Shown here in pieces: positions 1-11,957 of a stretch of 64,000 nt of DNA; position 1 is the stretch's first letter, and each line of letters opens with the position of its first letter. The translations under genes were made by a program, and so were the position numbers. This DNA is from Rhodocollybia butyracea. Its lineage: Eukaryota > Basidiomycota > Agaricomycetes > Agaricales > Omphalotaceae. Where the stretch lies: positions 372,001 to 436,000 of the forward strand of contig JADNRY010000005.1 in NCBI GenBank assembly GCA_015501585.1, in the 5' to 3' direction. Below the pieces are notes generated by a model that did not search any database, had not been told where the DNA came from, and saw only the letters and a list, made by a program, of their open reading frames with translations.

Positions 1-2
1 AC

Positions 3-1078
3 AGTATCACGCAGGCAAATGGATCGGGCAAGGGCAAGAAGGGCAAGAAAAAAGCAAGAACGTACGAAGGCGACGAACTCTTCAGGGCTTCCAGCGATGT
101 TGTATGTCCCGCAGTAGACGATGCGAAAGCCCTGCTGGCTGCTTGTGATGGTGAGGTCAGATATCTTTATCGAAACAACTTCTCATCTCTTGGTCCATGA
201 TAGTCCTACAACTACTTTTGCGCAACAATACAGACGTGTCGCCTGCGCTGCAATCAATGGCTTCGCGAGTCATACTAGCCTTGTTCCTGGGGCTTCCACA
301 AATAATACCCACCACATTGTCCCCATACCCCCAGGTTTATGGACTATTACTATCTAAAATTCACGAAATAGCGCTTGAACTTGGGTCTGGTTCTACCAGT
401 GCTATGAGTAAAAGCCTGAACCTCGTTTTGGGTGCGGCATCAAACATGGACATTGACCAGGTAAATTACCCGACTCTGATTGGGTTCTTCAGTCTAATAT
501 ACACGGAAATAGGACTTGTTGCGCAAAGTGGGTATCCTCATTCACCCTCGACTTCCCCTCTTCTTCGGCCATTGCCAAAGGTGGAGTACCTCACACTGTT
601 CCGAACGGAGGAGAGTACAGAAGAGGCGGAAGCTCGACAGAGTCTGAGACTTGATTCTGTATCAAATACTACAGTGCCTGATGTGGTTACTGGTGAAGCG
701 CCTTTGGTTCCCGAGTCGTCTCTGTCCTCTGCCCCTTCCTACTCAAAGCCTTCTATCCCATTGACACAGATTACAACTGCTACTCGGTCTCACGAGCAAA
801 TTAAAGACTCAGCATCTACACTATCTTCATCTGTCTCCGCCTCTCTTGTGCCTGTGGTACCGCATGGGTCATCGCAAGAGCGACATGCAGATCCAGGCGT
901 GGTACCTCTTCTATTCGCTTCCACCTCTTCTGCGCCTGCTGCACCCACAAAGCCTGCCTCTTTCGCATCTTATCCTTCCCAATCGACTACGACCACTGAG
1001 CTGGCTACTGCACCTCTAGATGATGCTGACGAAGAAATGCCTTCTATAAATTTAGACTCGGATTCGGATTCGGATTAA
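3..1078 (+). CDS. RIX1: RIX1-like pre-rRNA processing protein, C-terminal part (5' end outside window)
   Basis: Partial gene entering from the left edge. Two exons, 3..150 and 204..1078, join across a 53-nt GTGAGG...TAG intron that restores one frame. The visible part opens with a basic Gly/Lys stretch (GKGKKGKKKARTYEGDELF) like that of RIX1/PELP1 proteins, continues as a helical segment, then a Ser/Pro-rich tail, and ends in an acidic motif (EEMPSINLDSDSDSD), a pattern I recall for the C terminus of this family. RIX1 acts in the nucleolus and nucleoplasm in the Rix1-Ipi1-Ipi3 complex that matures the 60S subunit. The assignment rests on this motif recognition; the diagnostic N-terminal domain is off the window. 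The next gene is convergent, with about 350 bp between the two stop codons. Confidence 0.6.
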
Positions 1079-1428
1079 TCATACGTCTACTCAAAAATGA
1101 TAGCCCTCAGATGCAACTATACATTTGAACACCCAAGAACCCTGGGTCCATCTTGAATCTTGATAATGTTGTATACGTGAAAGGTTCTAACACGTAGTGC
1201 TGTTGCGCTGTAATCCAGATGAGCCATGCTTGAGGGAATCCCACTACCTTCTAAAACCCAACTTACAGGAGGTACAACGTTACGAGCGACACCATTCGCG
1301 CAAAGTAAGATCTTGGTATCAAATGCGATACAAACGAACAACTAATAAAAGCTACACATAAAGGTATTATCGAGAAGAGCGAATTGGTGATAAGTTAGGG
1401 TGTAAAGAGTATGAGCATTTTGAACGAA
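1079..1428. other. Convergent 3' intergenic region
   Basis: A 350-bp stretch between the stop codons of the RIX1-like gene (+) and the long disordered-protein gene (-). It should hold both 3' UTRs. I see no gene, repeat or structured element in it. Confidence 0.5.
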
Positions 1429-4400
1429 TCATTTTCCCACTGGTTTCCAATAATATTGCTTATACTTCTTGGTCTCGCTACGCTTGCCGGCACCAGGCAT
1501 AGTAAGTTGGATCAGGGAGGCTCTTTCGGTGTCGGGATCTTTGTCGGGAACATAGAAGAATCGAGAGGAGAAAGGTGGAGGAAGCGCCCGGGGGTCCTTT
1601 GATTGAATTGAAAATCGTCAAAAATGAGAATATATCCGGGAAGGTGAACAGAGACGTACATTTCGAAAGCTACTTTCCACCATACCGAACATTCCACATC
1701 TTTCTGCAGACTCTATCATGATCCTTTCAAACTCGGATACCCACACGATATCGGCTTCAGACATGCCAGCAACCCCGCCTTCATCGTTCGTAGCTGTACC
1801 ACGTTTCGGACGCCCCCGACGAAGGGTATTATCAGTAGTACTTGTAGCCGTAGCGCTAACAAGTCCCTTGGACCGGACGTTGTCAGTTACCGCGTGGAAA
1901 TGTGCTGGGTTAGCCTGGATAAGCTTCGCAAAGATGCCGCCTCGCGTATCGCACACTGTTCGATACAGAGCTGATGCTAGATGTGACGACGCCCGGGAGA
2001 GACTCATAGCTTCAATGATTATACCAATCACCTCGATATCAAGGTCAGAGGGGGGTGGGAAATGGGATTGTGACTTCCAGGAATGTTTTGGGAGTACAGA
2101 TGAAGATCGCTCTGATTCGCTAGAAGTATCATCCTCTTCCTCCTCGTCTTCAGAACTAGTAAGAGCGGACAAAGAGCTACCGCGTCGCTTGGATCCCACA
2201 TCCTCTCCAACTTCCGAATCATCGTCTTCCGAGTCCGAATATACTACACCTCTGCGACGATTGGGTGAAATCTTCATCATCTTACTCTCCGCGTCACTGT
2301 CGTCTGGGTCAACCATCTGTTTGGCTACGGACCGAGAGCTTGTGCGATCCTCATCTTCTAGGTCATCAGAACTAGAGTCCAATTCGAATAAAGGTTTTGC
2401 GACTGGTTGTTTTCTACTGCGCTTCCGTATTGGGGTCGTTTGAGGATGAGGAGCGTTTGATTTACGGCTGGCAGGAGATCCATAAGCAGCGGCAAGGGCG
2501 TCAACCCAACCTTCATCCACCCAACTTGGATCGTTGGATTCATCGGGAGGAGGAATGTCATCAGGGGGAGCGATTTCTAACTTTCGTTTTGGAAGAATAG
2601 GAAGTTCAACAAAGACCACTTTGCGTTTCTTCTGCGGAATCAACGGTGGCTTGTTTGGAGGGCTTGGAGAGCTTGCTTTGCGTTTCCTGCGTACAGCGCG
2701 AAGAGAAGTTTCCGAAGTAAACTCGGATGACGAGGAGGTAAGGTCGGAGAGCGAAGAAGATGAAGATTTTAGGGACAAGCTAAAATCGGAGAGTGGAGAG
2801 AGAGATGGTTTAGAGCGTACTTTCTCCGTTGCTTCATCAGTAACCCTCACTTTCTTCTTTGGCGGAATCTCAGATACTTTAGTTTCCTTCGCATCTCCAT
2901 CGCTTTCTCGAAAGCGTTTCGAAGCATGCGAGTTGACCACCTCGCTCGTCCGCGCCTTCAAAGTCTCCCTATCTTTTTCCCTTCCCAAAGACTCTTTGAC
3001 TTTCGCTGAAGTTCCAGCGCCGTTACGTTGGCCGTTCGGTATAGGCCGCATTCGAGTGACAACGTTGACAGTGACTCGTGGCTTGCTTGAGGTAATAGAG
3101 GAAGCCAATGAGGACTTCGGTTTGGATTTGGTCTTTCCTAAAATTGGCTTGGTGGTGATGCTAGTAGAGGAGGGGGATACAGGAACTTTGGGTTCATCGC
3201 AGGACGGTGGAACTATGGAAACGCAAAAATATCAAGCATATGTATGACCGATAAAAAAAAAAGTAACATACCTGATACCGCATCTGATGTCGATGAAGAT
3301 TGTTCCGGCAGGGACAGTTGATCATCTTTTGGCAATGATGGCTCAGATTCATCAAGGTCTTGGGTAGTTTGTACGCAGTCAATAATTGCAGGCTCTACTG
3401 GGTCGTTGTGTAGTAACAAAGCTGACGTGATGTCGGAGCTGGAAGCTAGATTTTCCGAGGGACAAGAGTCAGAAGACACTTGAAGATGATCTAGTCCAGT
3501 AAGATCAGTATGTATCCCCATAAACTGCAGATATAAAACCTGTAGACATGAACTCACCTGATGTGTCAAGCAGAACCATTACTTCAGATGCAAACTTGGA
3601 TCCCACGCCTTCATTCGGAGTAACGGCATAGAGACCACCAGACAGTGTATCGTCATAGGCATCAGCTGCATTAGTAGGAACTTGAACGGGGGCTGAAAAG
3701 GCGACGGAAGTAGTATGGCTGTTTTCTGCGTCATTGTCTATGCACGCCAAAGTAGGTTTAAGTAACTAGTAGGTGTGAGGAAACAAGCAGATTAGCACGA
3801 GTAGCTGTAGGAGACATATGCATACCTGAACTCCAGAGCAATCCACACCATTTCGAGATTCCGGAGTTAGGTTCATGACATCTGCCAGAGGTACGGCCTC
3901 AGGAGCCGACAGATCCCTCATATTGACCAAGGGAGAAAGCTGAGCTTCCGAGGTCGGCGGAGAAGAAGGGGGTAGTGAGGATTGATACACAACCGGAGAA
4001 GACGATCCAGAAAGTGAGGAGTCGAGGCTCGAACCCTCTCTCGCGTGGTCTGGAGCTTCCTTCAGTATATCAACTGTTGGTAAATCCGACCGGACCAAGT
4101 CCGCAATTTCTGCCAAGTGGTACAAACCACTATGCTTATTGGTAGGCTTTGGACAGGGAGTAGATTGTCCTCGTTCCGATGATTCCAAAAAATACGTTCG
4201 GCGAGGGTATGGTGACACTTTAGATGGGGAGAAAAATTCGACACCGTCTGGCGTTTGAGGGGCGGAAACCACATCGGAAAATAAGAGTTTCTGGCGGATT
4301 GGAGTCTGAGGAAGGGTATTGTCAAAATGAGAATGAACTGTTCGATTGGGTCGATGCGAAAGAGCAGGATTGTAATCGTCAGGTATTTCATTATGGTCAC

Positions 4401-5160
4401 CTGCATCAACGCAGGTTTCCATCGTGGTTGAAACAGGTGATGCTGAATCGTACAACGAACGAGTTTTCCTCTCCGTGCGAATCGGAGAGGACGGAAGATT
4501 GAGCGGAGCAAGTGCTACATTGCGTGGAATGGGAGAAAAAGTTGGAAGAGAAAAAGGGTCTGACTGGATGCGGATCCAGTTCGATCTTGAGTGCTGTACA
4601 TGCTCGTTACTGCCGAAGAGAGACCTAAAACTCGGAAGTTTAGGCTTTGATAGATCTTCGTCTTCACTCGACCGATAATAGCGAGAATTATCGCTATATT
4701 GAGGGCGCGAGTGGTCATATTCAGAGTCGTACGGTAGATACGACTCTTCAGGATCACGACCAACTATTTTCACGTTGGGCATATAGCGAGAATTATTGTT
4801 TCCGAAACGCAAAGAGGTCATTAGAGGCGATGTGGCAGGTGGTGGGGAGGATGAAGACGTCAAAGGTGATGAGGGACGACGCGCATACGGTGAGTATGAA
4901 TATCCAGATTTTGGCGAAGAATATGGCGAAGAGCGGTCAGAATGAAAGGACCTTGAATGATGATGATAGGCATGCCGAGAAGGAGAAGTCGAATGATACA
5001 AGACGCGCTGCCGTGACATAGGTGAAGACTGCGGATGATTTTCTGCTAGAGGCTCATCAATACCCCTGTATCGACCTCGTGATTGTTCATCTTGCGTTTT
5101 GTATGCTGGTTGTTGCGAGTCTCGTTGAAAATATGAATTCGATGATGAAGCGGGGAACAT
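1429..5160 (-). CDS. Large low-complexity hypothetical protein, probably nuclear (1,160 aa)
   Basis: Five exons: 3826..5160, 3558..3765, 3272..3490, 1660..3212 and 1429..1596. All introns are GT-AG (60, 67, 59 and 63 nt) and the joined length is 3,483 nt with no internal stop. I chose ATG at 5160 because residues upstream in the same open frame are hydrophobic and look unrelated to the rest. The protein is mostly disordered: Ser/Pro/Tyr-rich at the N terminus, acidic in the middle, then basic patches (KKKVRV, RKRSRK) that could be nuclear signals, and Ser/Asp/Glu runs. The last ~150 residues are the only ordered-looking part: a helical segment, then a Tyr/Lys-rich tail (KKYKQYYWKPVGK). I do not recognise a named domain. 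The last exon was recovered from a frame with no ATG of its own. Confidence 0.7.
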
Positions 5161-5635
5161 GGAAGTAAAGGTCGGAGAGGTGAGATCAAAAACAAATAGC
5201 GCATAAACAAACAAGAACACGTGTATCACGCATTTACGCGCATCGGACCGCACTTCCGTCTCACATGAACAAGACGCGTTGAAAGTTTCTCAGGTTGATC
5301 GTCGTGCGATGACATTTGATTTTTTCTGAAGGAAAAGAAGCACTCGCTTCGCTGGTACTGGTAAATCATTCTCGCCAGTAACTGTATCACATCTTGTACA
5401 GTGAGTAAAACAATGATATCATAGCAGAACATTGCAAACACGGTAACAGAGTTTACATAAATGAATAAAATATAGAATAAAACCATAAAATATGTGTTCT
5501 GTCGCATACTCTCTGTTAGAGAAACAGAGAAACATATTTCTGGTAAAGGCCCGGCTAAACGTCGGCTCAAACAAAAGTCAAAGCGTTCTTGTGTTGGCGC
5601 TTACATTTAGCGCCTAAATATTTACATCATCTACC
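5161..5635. promoter_or_regulatory. Divergent promoter region
   Basis: A 475-bp gap between the starts of the disordered-protein gene (-) and the small membrane-protein gene (+), so it must carry both promoters. It is AT-rich. I cannot point to a specific factor site. Confidence 0.4.
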
Positions 5636-6482
5636 ATGTCTGAAAAAGAACTCGACAATTCTCAGCAAGATGAGCTGTCTTCTCAATTTTACCGTAGCAG
5701 GGCAGACGTGACTCAATTCATGGAATGGTGAGTAGCATCTCAACTTCGAACGGGATACCCAACCAGCTGCTGCTTAGGATCGACCAACAATACACGCGTC
5801 CTGCGCTCAAGAAGACTCAGCTATCTTTTCAGAAACATCCTGTTCCTTCGGTGAGTCTCTTGGCTCTCGCTTCAACTTCTGCGCTCATCCATCCCATCAG
5901 GTCTTTGCTGCGGTGTTTACAATACTCAGTATTGCCCCAGTGTCAATATATATGCGAGTTTTGATCTTCTTCCAACCACATTTCATATTGACTTTTGCTT
6001 CACAGCGGTCTCTGTGTATTTTCGCTTGCTTTACTTCTGCTCTCCGCGCTGAGTGTTGTCATCCTGGTGTTCTTTGCAGTCGCGTCACTCCTTGGTGAGT
6101 TGATCGTTTAAACACTTTCGTCAGCCGCTGATCTCAGGAACCTCAATGAGCAGGCTTCGTTCTATCGCTCATCCTTCTAATCAACCTCTTCCTTTCGATT
6201 TTTTTCACACTCTCTCTGGCAAGCGCCTACATTTTATACAAGATCGTCCTCGCTGGTTATACGGCTGGGACCAGCGGCGCTCGTCACCAAATCATAGAAT
6301 TTTACCATATCTTCCTATCGGGCTTTCGTGCTAAAAATTATGGAGTAGGACGGTCTTCAGCTGGCTCTATGCTATCTAATAATGCTGGCACATCCAAACA
6401 TCATGCAGGTTCAGAGGCCTCCAGTCCTGATTCCACGGTAATTATTGATAATCCTGCCTTTGATAATGCACCCGAAGCTTAA
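5636..6482 (+). CDS. Small multi-pass membrane protein, possibly promethin/LDAF1-like (211 aa)
   Basis: Five exons: 5636..5727, 5778..5850, 5901..5953, 6006..6094 and 6154..6482; phases close to 636 nt. The third intron (5954..6005) has a GC donor (GCGAGT) and AG acceptor, and this choice gives a continuous hydrophobic reading. A soluble N terminus of ~57 residues is followed by roughly four tightly packed hydrophobic segments (such as VFAAVFTILSIAPVSIYI, SLALLLLSALSVVILVFF, SLILLINLFLSIFFTLSL) and a polar tail. Closely packed hydrophobic hairpins in a ~200-residue protein resemble promethin/LDAF1, the seipin partner at ER-lipid droplet contacts. That match is by architecture only; a reticulon-like or unnamed ER protein is also possible. 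Confidence 0.6.
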
Positions 6483-7564
6483 AATCACTCGCACTTGGCC
6501 GCTTCGATGGAGAGGATCGATTAGAACTTTGACTTGGCTTTGTAACTTGTACGTCTGTATCTGTCTGTACGATATTCAGTTGATTTCACACTGCGTTGGA
6601 TCGACCAACCCTGATAGCATACCGAGCAGCACCCTCATATTTTTTTCCCGTTCGCGTACGAAGACCGCTTCATCTGAGAGCATATAGTCCCAACCAAGCA
6701 CATTATGCTATCTAACTAACAGATTATCACAAATACGCCTTTTCTCAGGAGCAATTACTTGCAGAAGAAAATCGCACAACTTTCGCATTGCTCTTTCTGT
6801 GTTTGCTCTCGCACAACCGGTAATATATTTCGGGTGGGAGCCACTTATTGCCCTCCAGAGTGACCTTGGCACGTTTTAAGTTCGTGGCCGGTCACGAATA
6901 CCAGCGAATATCCGGAAGGTGCAACTGGAAACTACGCCTTCTCCATCCCCTCCTCAGGTGTGAAACTTATCGTCGCCGATGATATTTTGTTTTTTTTCGC
7001 TAGTCACTTGTTCAATTACCTTTGTGGTACACGCCGTTTTCGTAATATCCGAACATTGCTAGGTGATAGTTCCAGGTCAAGTCACCCCTGTTAATACTCA
7101 TACTATGTAGGCCAAGCCATCGCTTCAAGCATGGGCTCAGTACAACTCAAATTCAAGTCAGCACGCCGTGATTACATATGTCATGATGCCACAGCCATAG
7201 CTACTCCAGCTGTCGACATTCCTATTACTGGGATAGCTTGATAACCCAAGCCTTGACTAGGCTCAAAAGCAGTCCCTTCAGTAGGTTGACATCATAGGTT
7301 AAGCTGTCAACCTCTTCGTTAATGCAACCTGTGAAGGGCTTGATTACCAAGTTAAGGGTTGACATTACACATTGAAGGAGTGCAGAGGTCAGTCAAATGT
7401 ACGCACATCCCATCCATCCTACAATGTGCTCTATACGCGTACCCTATACGCAAACTTACAGATACTTTTAGGCAAGACAGGTACGATAAGATCCTGATTT
7501 AGCAATATATAGAAATAACAAGTTAGCCAACTAAAATAGCCCATAAAGATACTACGAATAAACG
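6483..7564. other. Intergenic region between convergent genes
   Basis: About 1.1 kb between the 3' ends of the small membrane-protein gene and the NCS1 permease gene. No coding frame is supported. It contains the inverted repeat listed separately. The length is more than two 3' UTRs would need, so a non-coding RNA or an eroded element is possible but unproven. Confidence 0.4.
7283..7364. repeat. Inverted repeat AGGTTGACA / TGTCAACCT with a third related copy
   Basis: AGGTTGACA (7283..7291) is followed 13 bp later by its exact reverse complement TGTCAACCT (7305..7313). A third related copy, GGGTTGACA, lies at 7356..7364. The first two arms could form a 9-bp stem. The region lies between convergent 3' ends, so a role in transcript termination is conceivable but not shown. 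Confidence 0.4.
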
Positions 7565-10126
7565 CTAATTATTTTCTGCGACGGATTCTTTCGTCGACAT
7601 TTTATCCGATAGAGTTCGTTCCGAATCACGAAGCTGGCTTGACACTTCATCTTCGTCTAAGATATGAGCCAAGTATTCAAACCGGTCCGGAACACTGTCA
7701 ATGTTTATCTGGGCTGCTTTGGGCCAAATCTGGTAGGACGCCCAATACATTAAGGCAGCGATGACATATGTTAAGATGAACCTAGGAGAACAAAATTTTG
7801 TACCTTTATCAACTCTGAATGAAAGGGGTAAAACGTACGACACGTTGGATAGCCGTGCGGCGTTCACAGAGATTTTGACCTGGGTCGAGATAGTCGAGGC
7901 GAAACTGGAATACGTATATTGTCAAGCTTATCGAAGAGTCGGAGAAGCGATAGGAACAAGGTGCTTACCCGGGGAGACATGGTATCAAGGATAGAACCGT
8001 TATCACAGGCGCCCGAATATTCCATCCCTAAGTATAGACATGCTCAATTTCAGTATCATGGGATTGTCAGCTGAACCACCTTCTGGTACCAATATAGTCC
8101 TCCCGGTTTTCCGTTGTACAGCTCAGCTGTGACAACGTTACCACGCTGAACGTAGCTGTAGCAGATTTTCCATCAGTAAAGGTTGTACTGAAATGAGTAG
8201 AAATGAGATCACAAGTAATCCACACATAAGATAGCAGCGATCGGAGCTAGCCAATACCCATAGCCGCTATTAAAGAAACAAGATGAGTATATGGAACGCT
8301 ATTTAAAGTGCAGTCAAACCTACGATAGGAACGCCAGGAATGTGTCACCGTTCTGAAGAATCTTCCAAGGTGCGATTGCCAATCCGAGAAGGCAGCAACT
8401 GTGATTGAGCGCTGTCAGCCAATCTGTGGGTCATAAGAAACTAGAATTACATGAATTGTCCTCGCTGAATGTTCATATATCTGGGAAAAAGAGCAGAGAC
8501 ATCTGACCCGAATGGTAGACACTAAGGACAGATATCAACACGGAAAATCGAACGTAAGGACAAACTAACTCACATTAGTGGCAAGGTTGACTGCAATCAA
8601 GGCAAGAGCCATGCTCGCTGCTGCGAGGAATATACCGAACCTAGCCCCAGAATGGTGTGGATACTGATCAAGCATTGTTTGCGTTACATCCCAAAGGTTC
8701 CATAGCGGAGTCCCGTATAGTTCCTGCGAGGCCGACGCGACAAGAGTTCCATACAGTCCAGGAAGAGCCGAAGCCAAAGGAAAAATGAAGATCTGACCCC
8801 ATAGCTGGTCATTAGGTGACCTGGCATACCGGGCAATATCCGCTTGATTTACAGTGAGAGAAGAGACAGAGCCGAATCCACTATTGAACGCCTCCAACCA
8901 AAGCCAAACGCGAGGAATTTGAGTTGGAGGTTGGGCAGAGAAATGAACGCCTCCGTTCTTGTGCAACCACCAAATAAGTATTCCGTTCATGGCAGTCATC
9001 TGTAAAGTATCGTTGAGTATATGTGCTCTTGACGAGAGATTGTACTCACGACTATAATTGATTTAGCGACGTAGAACCACTTAAGGTCTCGAGGATGTAG
9101 GAAAGTCAAGCACTGAACTACATGCAGAGCATAAATTAAAGTTTCTCAAGACAAGACAAGAACTAACATATGAACCACGCGATGATAACTGCCAGAAGGA
9201 TGTATGTTAAGCAGGCGTCGAGCATAGTACGAGCCAAGGTACGCACAGCCAATAAGATCTCTGGTTGTTATTCCTGCGGATTCAGGGAGGGTGTTTGGAA
9301 CGTTAGCCCAAGACGGCCAGATGCACTGTAACGCGACAGAAACCAAAAGACCCGCATAATATGTGTTTACGCCGTTCCAGATGATCTGCACAATCTCGTC
9401 AAAACGACTTATCAAAAAAAGAAGCTAGATAACGGCACGCACGCAGATGATAGCTCTAGAACCGAAGTGATGATGTTAATTTCAAAAAAAGTCGAAGTAA
9501 TTTGAGCAGACCTCATTGCTACCGCCATGTAGGATCCCCACATCCCCCATGATACCCTCGCGCACACAGGGAATCCGACGTGATACCGGGACGCCATTCG
9601 ACCATTGGCAACTATTAGAAACGTCTAGATATGTGTTAGTTTCTGCACCGGCAAACCGCTATGAATACCTACACCAATGATATGTGCAGTATTGAGGGCG
9701 AGCCATGCTTGCCACCATGTAAGACCTAAAGCCACTGTTGCAGAGCCAGCCGTCCAGGCCGTCTAGAAAGCGCATCGCGCGTGAGGCAATCATTTCGCTT
9801 CGGAGAAAAATTAAGAGCTCACCGCGTCGGCAGCATGCGCGGTCCAGAATGCTGCGTATACGAATGCTGGCCATTTGCGTTCCTCTGCGGGTGTGGGGGC
9901 GAGACTGTACCAGAATAAGCCATTGAAGGGTCTCCGAACTTCAGAAACACATACTCTCCATTGCACCACCGACTTCCTGCAAACCAGTTTGTCATGTACG
10001 ACCAAAATAGCACGAAAAGTGACTGGTACCTTGGAAAACAAGAGGACCTTGGGGAACTTGAAGATACGTCTTCAATTGTTCCCAGCGAAGTCTTTGCACC
10101 AGTCTAGAGGAATCAAGATGCAACAT
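7565..10126 (-). CDS. NCS1-family nucleobase/allantoin/hydantoin-type permease (562 aa, 17 exons)
   Basis: Plasma-membrane symporter of the nucleobase-cation-symport-1 family (Fur4/Dal4/Fui1/Mhp1 type). Exons from the start: 10030..10126, 9955..9976, 9823..9904, 9673..9762, 9512..9624, 9443..9455, 9247..9385, 9168..9188, 9050..9117, 8574..8999, 8451..8521, 8324..8398, 8213..8266, 8080..8155, 7969..8027, 7839..7904, 7565..7781; total 1,689 nt. Family motifs appear in order: DLAPTPAEERKWPAF before TM1, NGRMASRYHVGFPV, WPSWANVPNTLPESAGITT, NQADIARYARSPNDQLWGQ, SALFPRYMNIQRGQF and SGYGYWLAPIAAILCVDYF. Length matches the family. Three exons are only 13, 21 and 22 nt, yet each restores a conserved motif. 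The substrate cannot be read from sequence; the nearby LamA/LamB pair makes a cyclic amide worth testing. Start is the only in-frame ATG after an upstream stop. Confidence 0.88.
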
Positions 10127-10841
10127 CGAGGACCAAAAGATGAACCAGAGATACCCAGAGAGAGAAATAAGGATGGATTCGCAGTGTCAGCAAGATAGCA
10201 TTTTGTACAGTGTGAACACTGAAATGAGTAATAACAAGGAATTGAAAAGGGACATCTCTTTCTTGGATCGGGAACGTGAGCGGATCTGAATTTTGTGATT
10301 CCGCTAGTTCCCGGATACTACTCCTTATGACGCCACAGAACTTAAAGACAACGACTTACATGTACATGTACTACCACCTAGGGAAAACGGAGACCAAGAA
10401 AGAAACGGGGACCAAAAAAGTTGAAGAATCTATTTGTTCATTTTCTAGTTACTAGAAGTCCAGAGTGATTTTTATAAATAACCATGTACTTAATAATCGC
10501 AAGCCCGGGCATGCGCGGTCCCGGTGTACCCTCATTGTTCATTCACCCTGGACTGTACCAGGCTCAGGTTCGCAAAATAGGAGCTGTGCCAAACTTGTCC
10601 GACCTAGCCTCAATTCACCTTCAGTGCGGAGCAGTCGGTACGTCTGTGCGTTCACCTCGGAGTTTTTGCCGATGTATGCCTATCGTAGATATGGTCGTGT
10701 GCACCCTAGAAGACCCTAGACCTTCCATCTTTTGCGTCTAAAACTACCGCCGGATATCAGAATAGTATTTTCAGCTTGTGTAGGAAACCGACCCACGCGA
10801 AGCAATGGGGTTTGGAATTGAATATACGTTATGCACCGATC
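10127..10841. other. Intergenic: 5' region of the NCS1 gene and 3' region of the PER1 gene
   Basis: About 715 bp. Both flanking genes are on the minus strand, so this holds the NCS1 promoter and the PER1 3' UTR. Two overlapping short plus-strand frames near 10465..10741 have no family resemblance and look incidental. Confidence 0.4.
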
Positions 10842-11957
10842 CTATGACCTCCAGTCACCAACGCTTCGTTGGTGCTCCTTCCAACTGATGTCATTCGCGT
10901 CGACGATCAAGAAACGGTACCATGCCACGGAGATGGGCACTGTGGCCAAGTGCCACAAAGCATGCGCGTCGATTACCCTTTGCCAAGGAGGAAAGTCAAA
11001 CACCTCGAGAGCGGTAGCAGCAGTGGTAAGGATAACCAACACTGCCGCTCTATTGGCGATGGGTGGACGATAGGATTTCGGACGATTGGGAAATCGGTTT
11101 AATAAAGACATTGATATGGGGAAGGAGTACAGAAGCCACAAGAGATTGTGACTGAGGCCAATAACGAGGTTGAAGATGATGTTGTATTGGTAATCAAACC
11201 GAGGACGGAGGGATAGATAAAGGACGTGACTTATGTATGCAGCTACGCATATTGTGGTCCATACCCAGAAAGCTGAGGATTTGGGAGAAGACGGGGTCGA
11301 GTAAAGCTGGAAGAACCGTATTGCGGTGAAATACAAGGCGGTCAAGATCGTCAAAGCAGCCGAAAAGTAATCTAGCTTTTCGGTTGTGGGTGTATCTGAA
11401 GCAAGACGCGTCAACAAACGGTAAAACCCGGCAAGTTTGATACACACCTCGCGTATGGAATATCGCAGACCAGATCCATCTGACAAAAGTGTAAGCCTAT
11501 CAAATCTTGTGGGGAATCAACGAACTCACGTGTTTATACTAGCTGCAGACCAGGTCAGATAGTACAATCTCAGCGGATGGGTCCGTGGAATCAGTGCTCT
11601 CATCTTGGAAAAACCGCGTACATGTGCCCAGAGATTCAACAAAGAGAATAGCACCGAGGCAGGCTCCTGTATGCCTCCAAGACGCCAAAACGGCCATTTT
11701 CCATAGTACTGCAGTGGGGGTTGACCAGAATAAAGAGAGTTTGTCGTGATTTCGTGCATACAGTTGTATTTACAGTTATCCAAACACGTCCATTTTGTGA
11801 GGCTCAATGCAAGAGGCAAAGTTGGTGGTTTGCTGGTCCTGCATTCTCTGGAATCACAGGAAGACGCGCAAAGTTGAAATGTGTGAGCTCTATCTCCAGC
11901 AGACGCAGCGACAAGAGAGGATATCGCCAAAATTTCGAGGAGAAGAAAGCCACGCAT
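10842..11957 (-). CDS. PER1: PER1/PGAP3-family GPI-anchor lipid-remodelling protein (337 aa)
   Basis: Three exons, 11530..11957, 11448..11479 and 10842..11395, with 50- and 52-nt introns, total 1,014 nt. Residues 1-20 are a signal peptide (MRGFLLLEILAISSLVAASA). A Cys-rich luminal segment follows with the family pattern (CASSC, CRTSKPP, WTCLDNCKYNCMHE), then GQPPLQYYGKWPFWRLGGIQ, several membrane segments, and the C-terminal DAHALWHLATVPISVAWYRF, whose conserved His residues fit the CREST-type hydrolase fold. In yeast, Per1 removes the unsaturated sn-2 acyl chain from GPI anchors in the ER. Length and motif order match the family. It is next to a nitrogen-use-like locus but has no obvious functional link to it. 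Confidence 0.9.
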
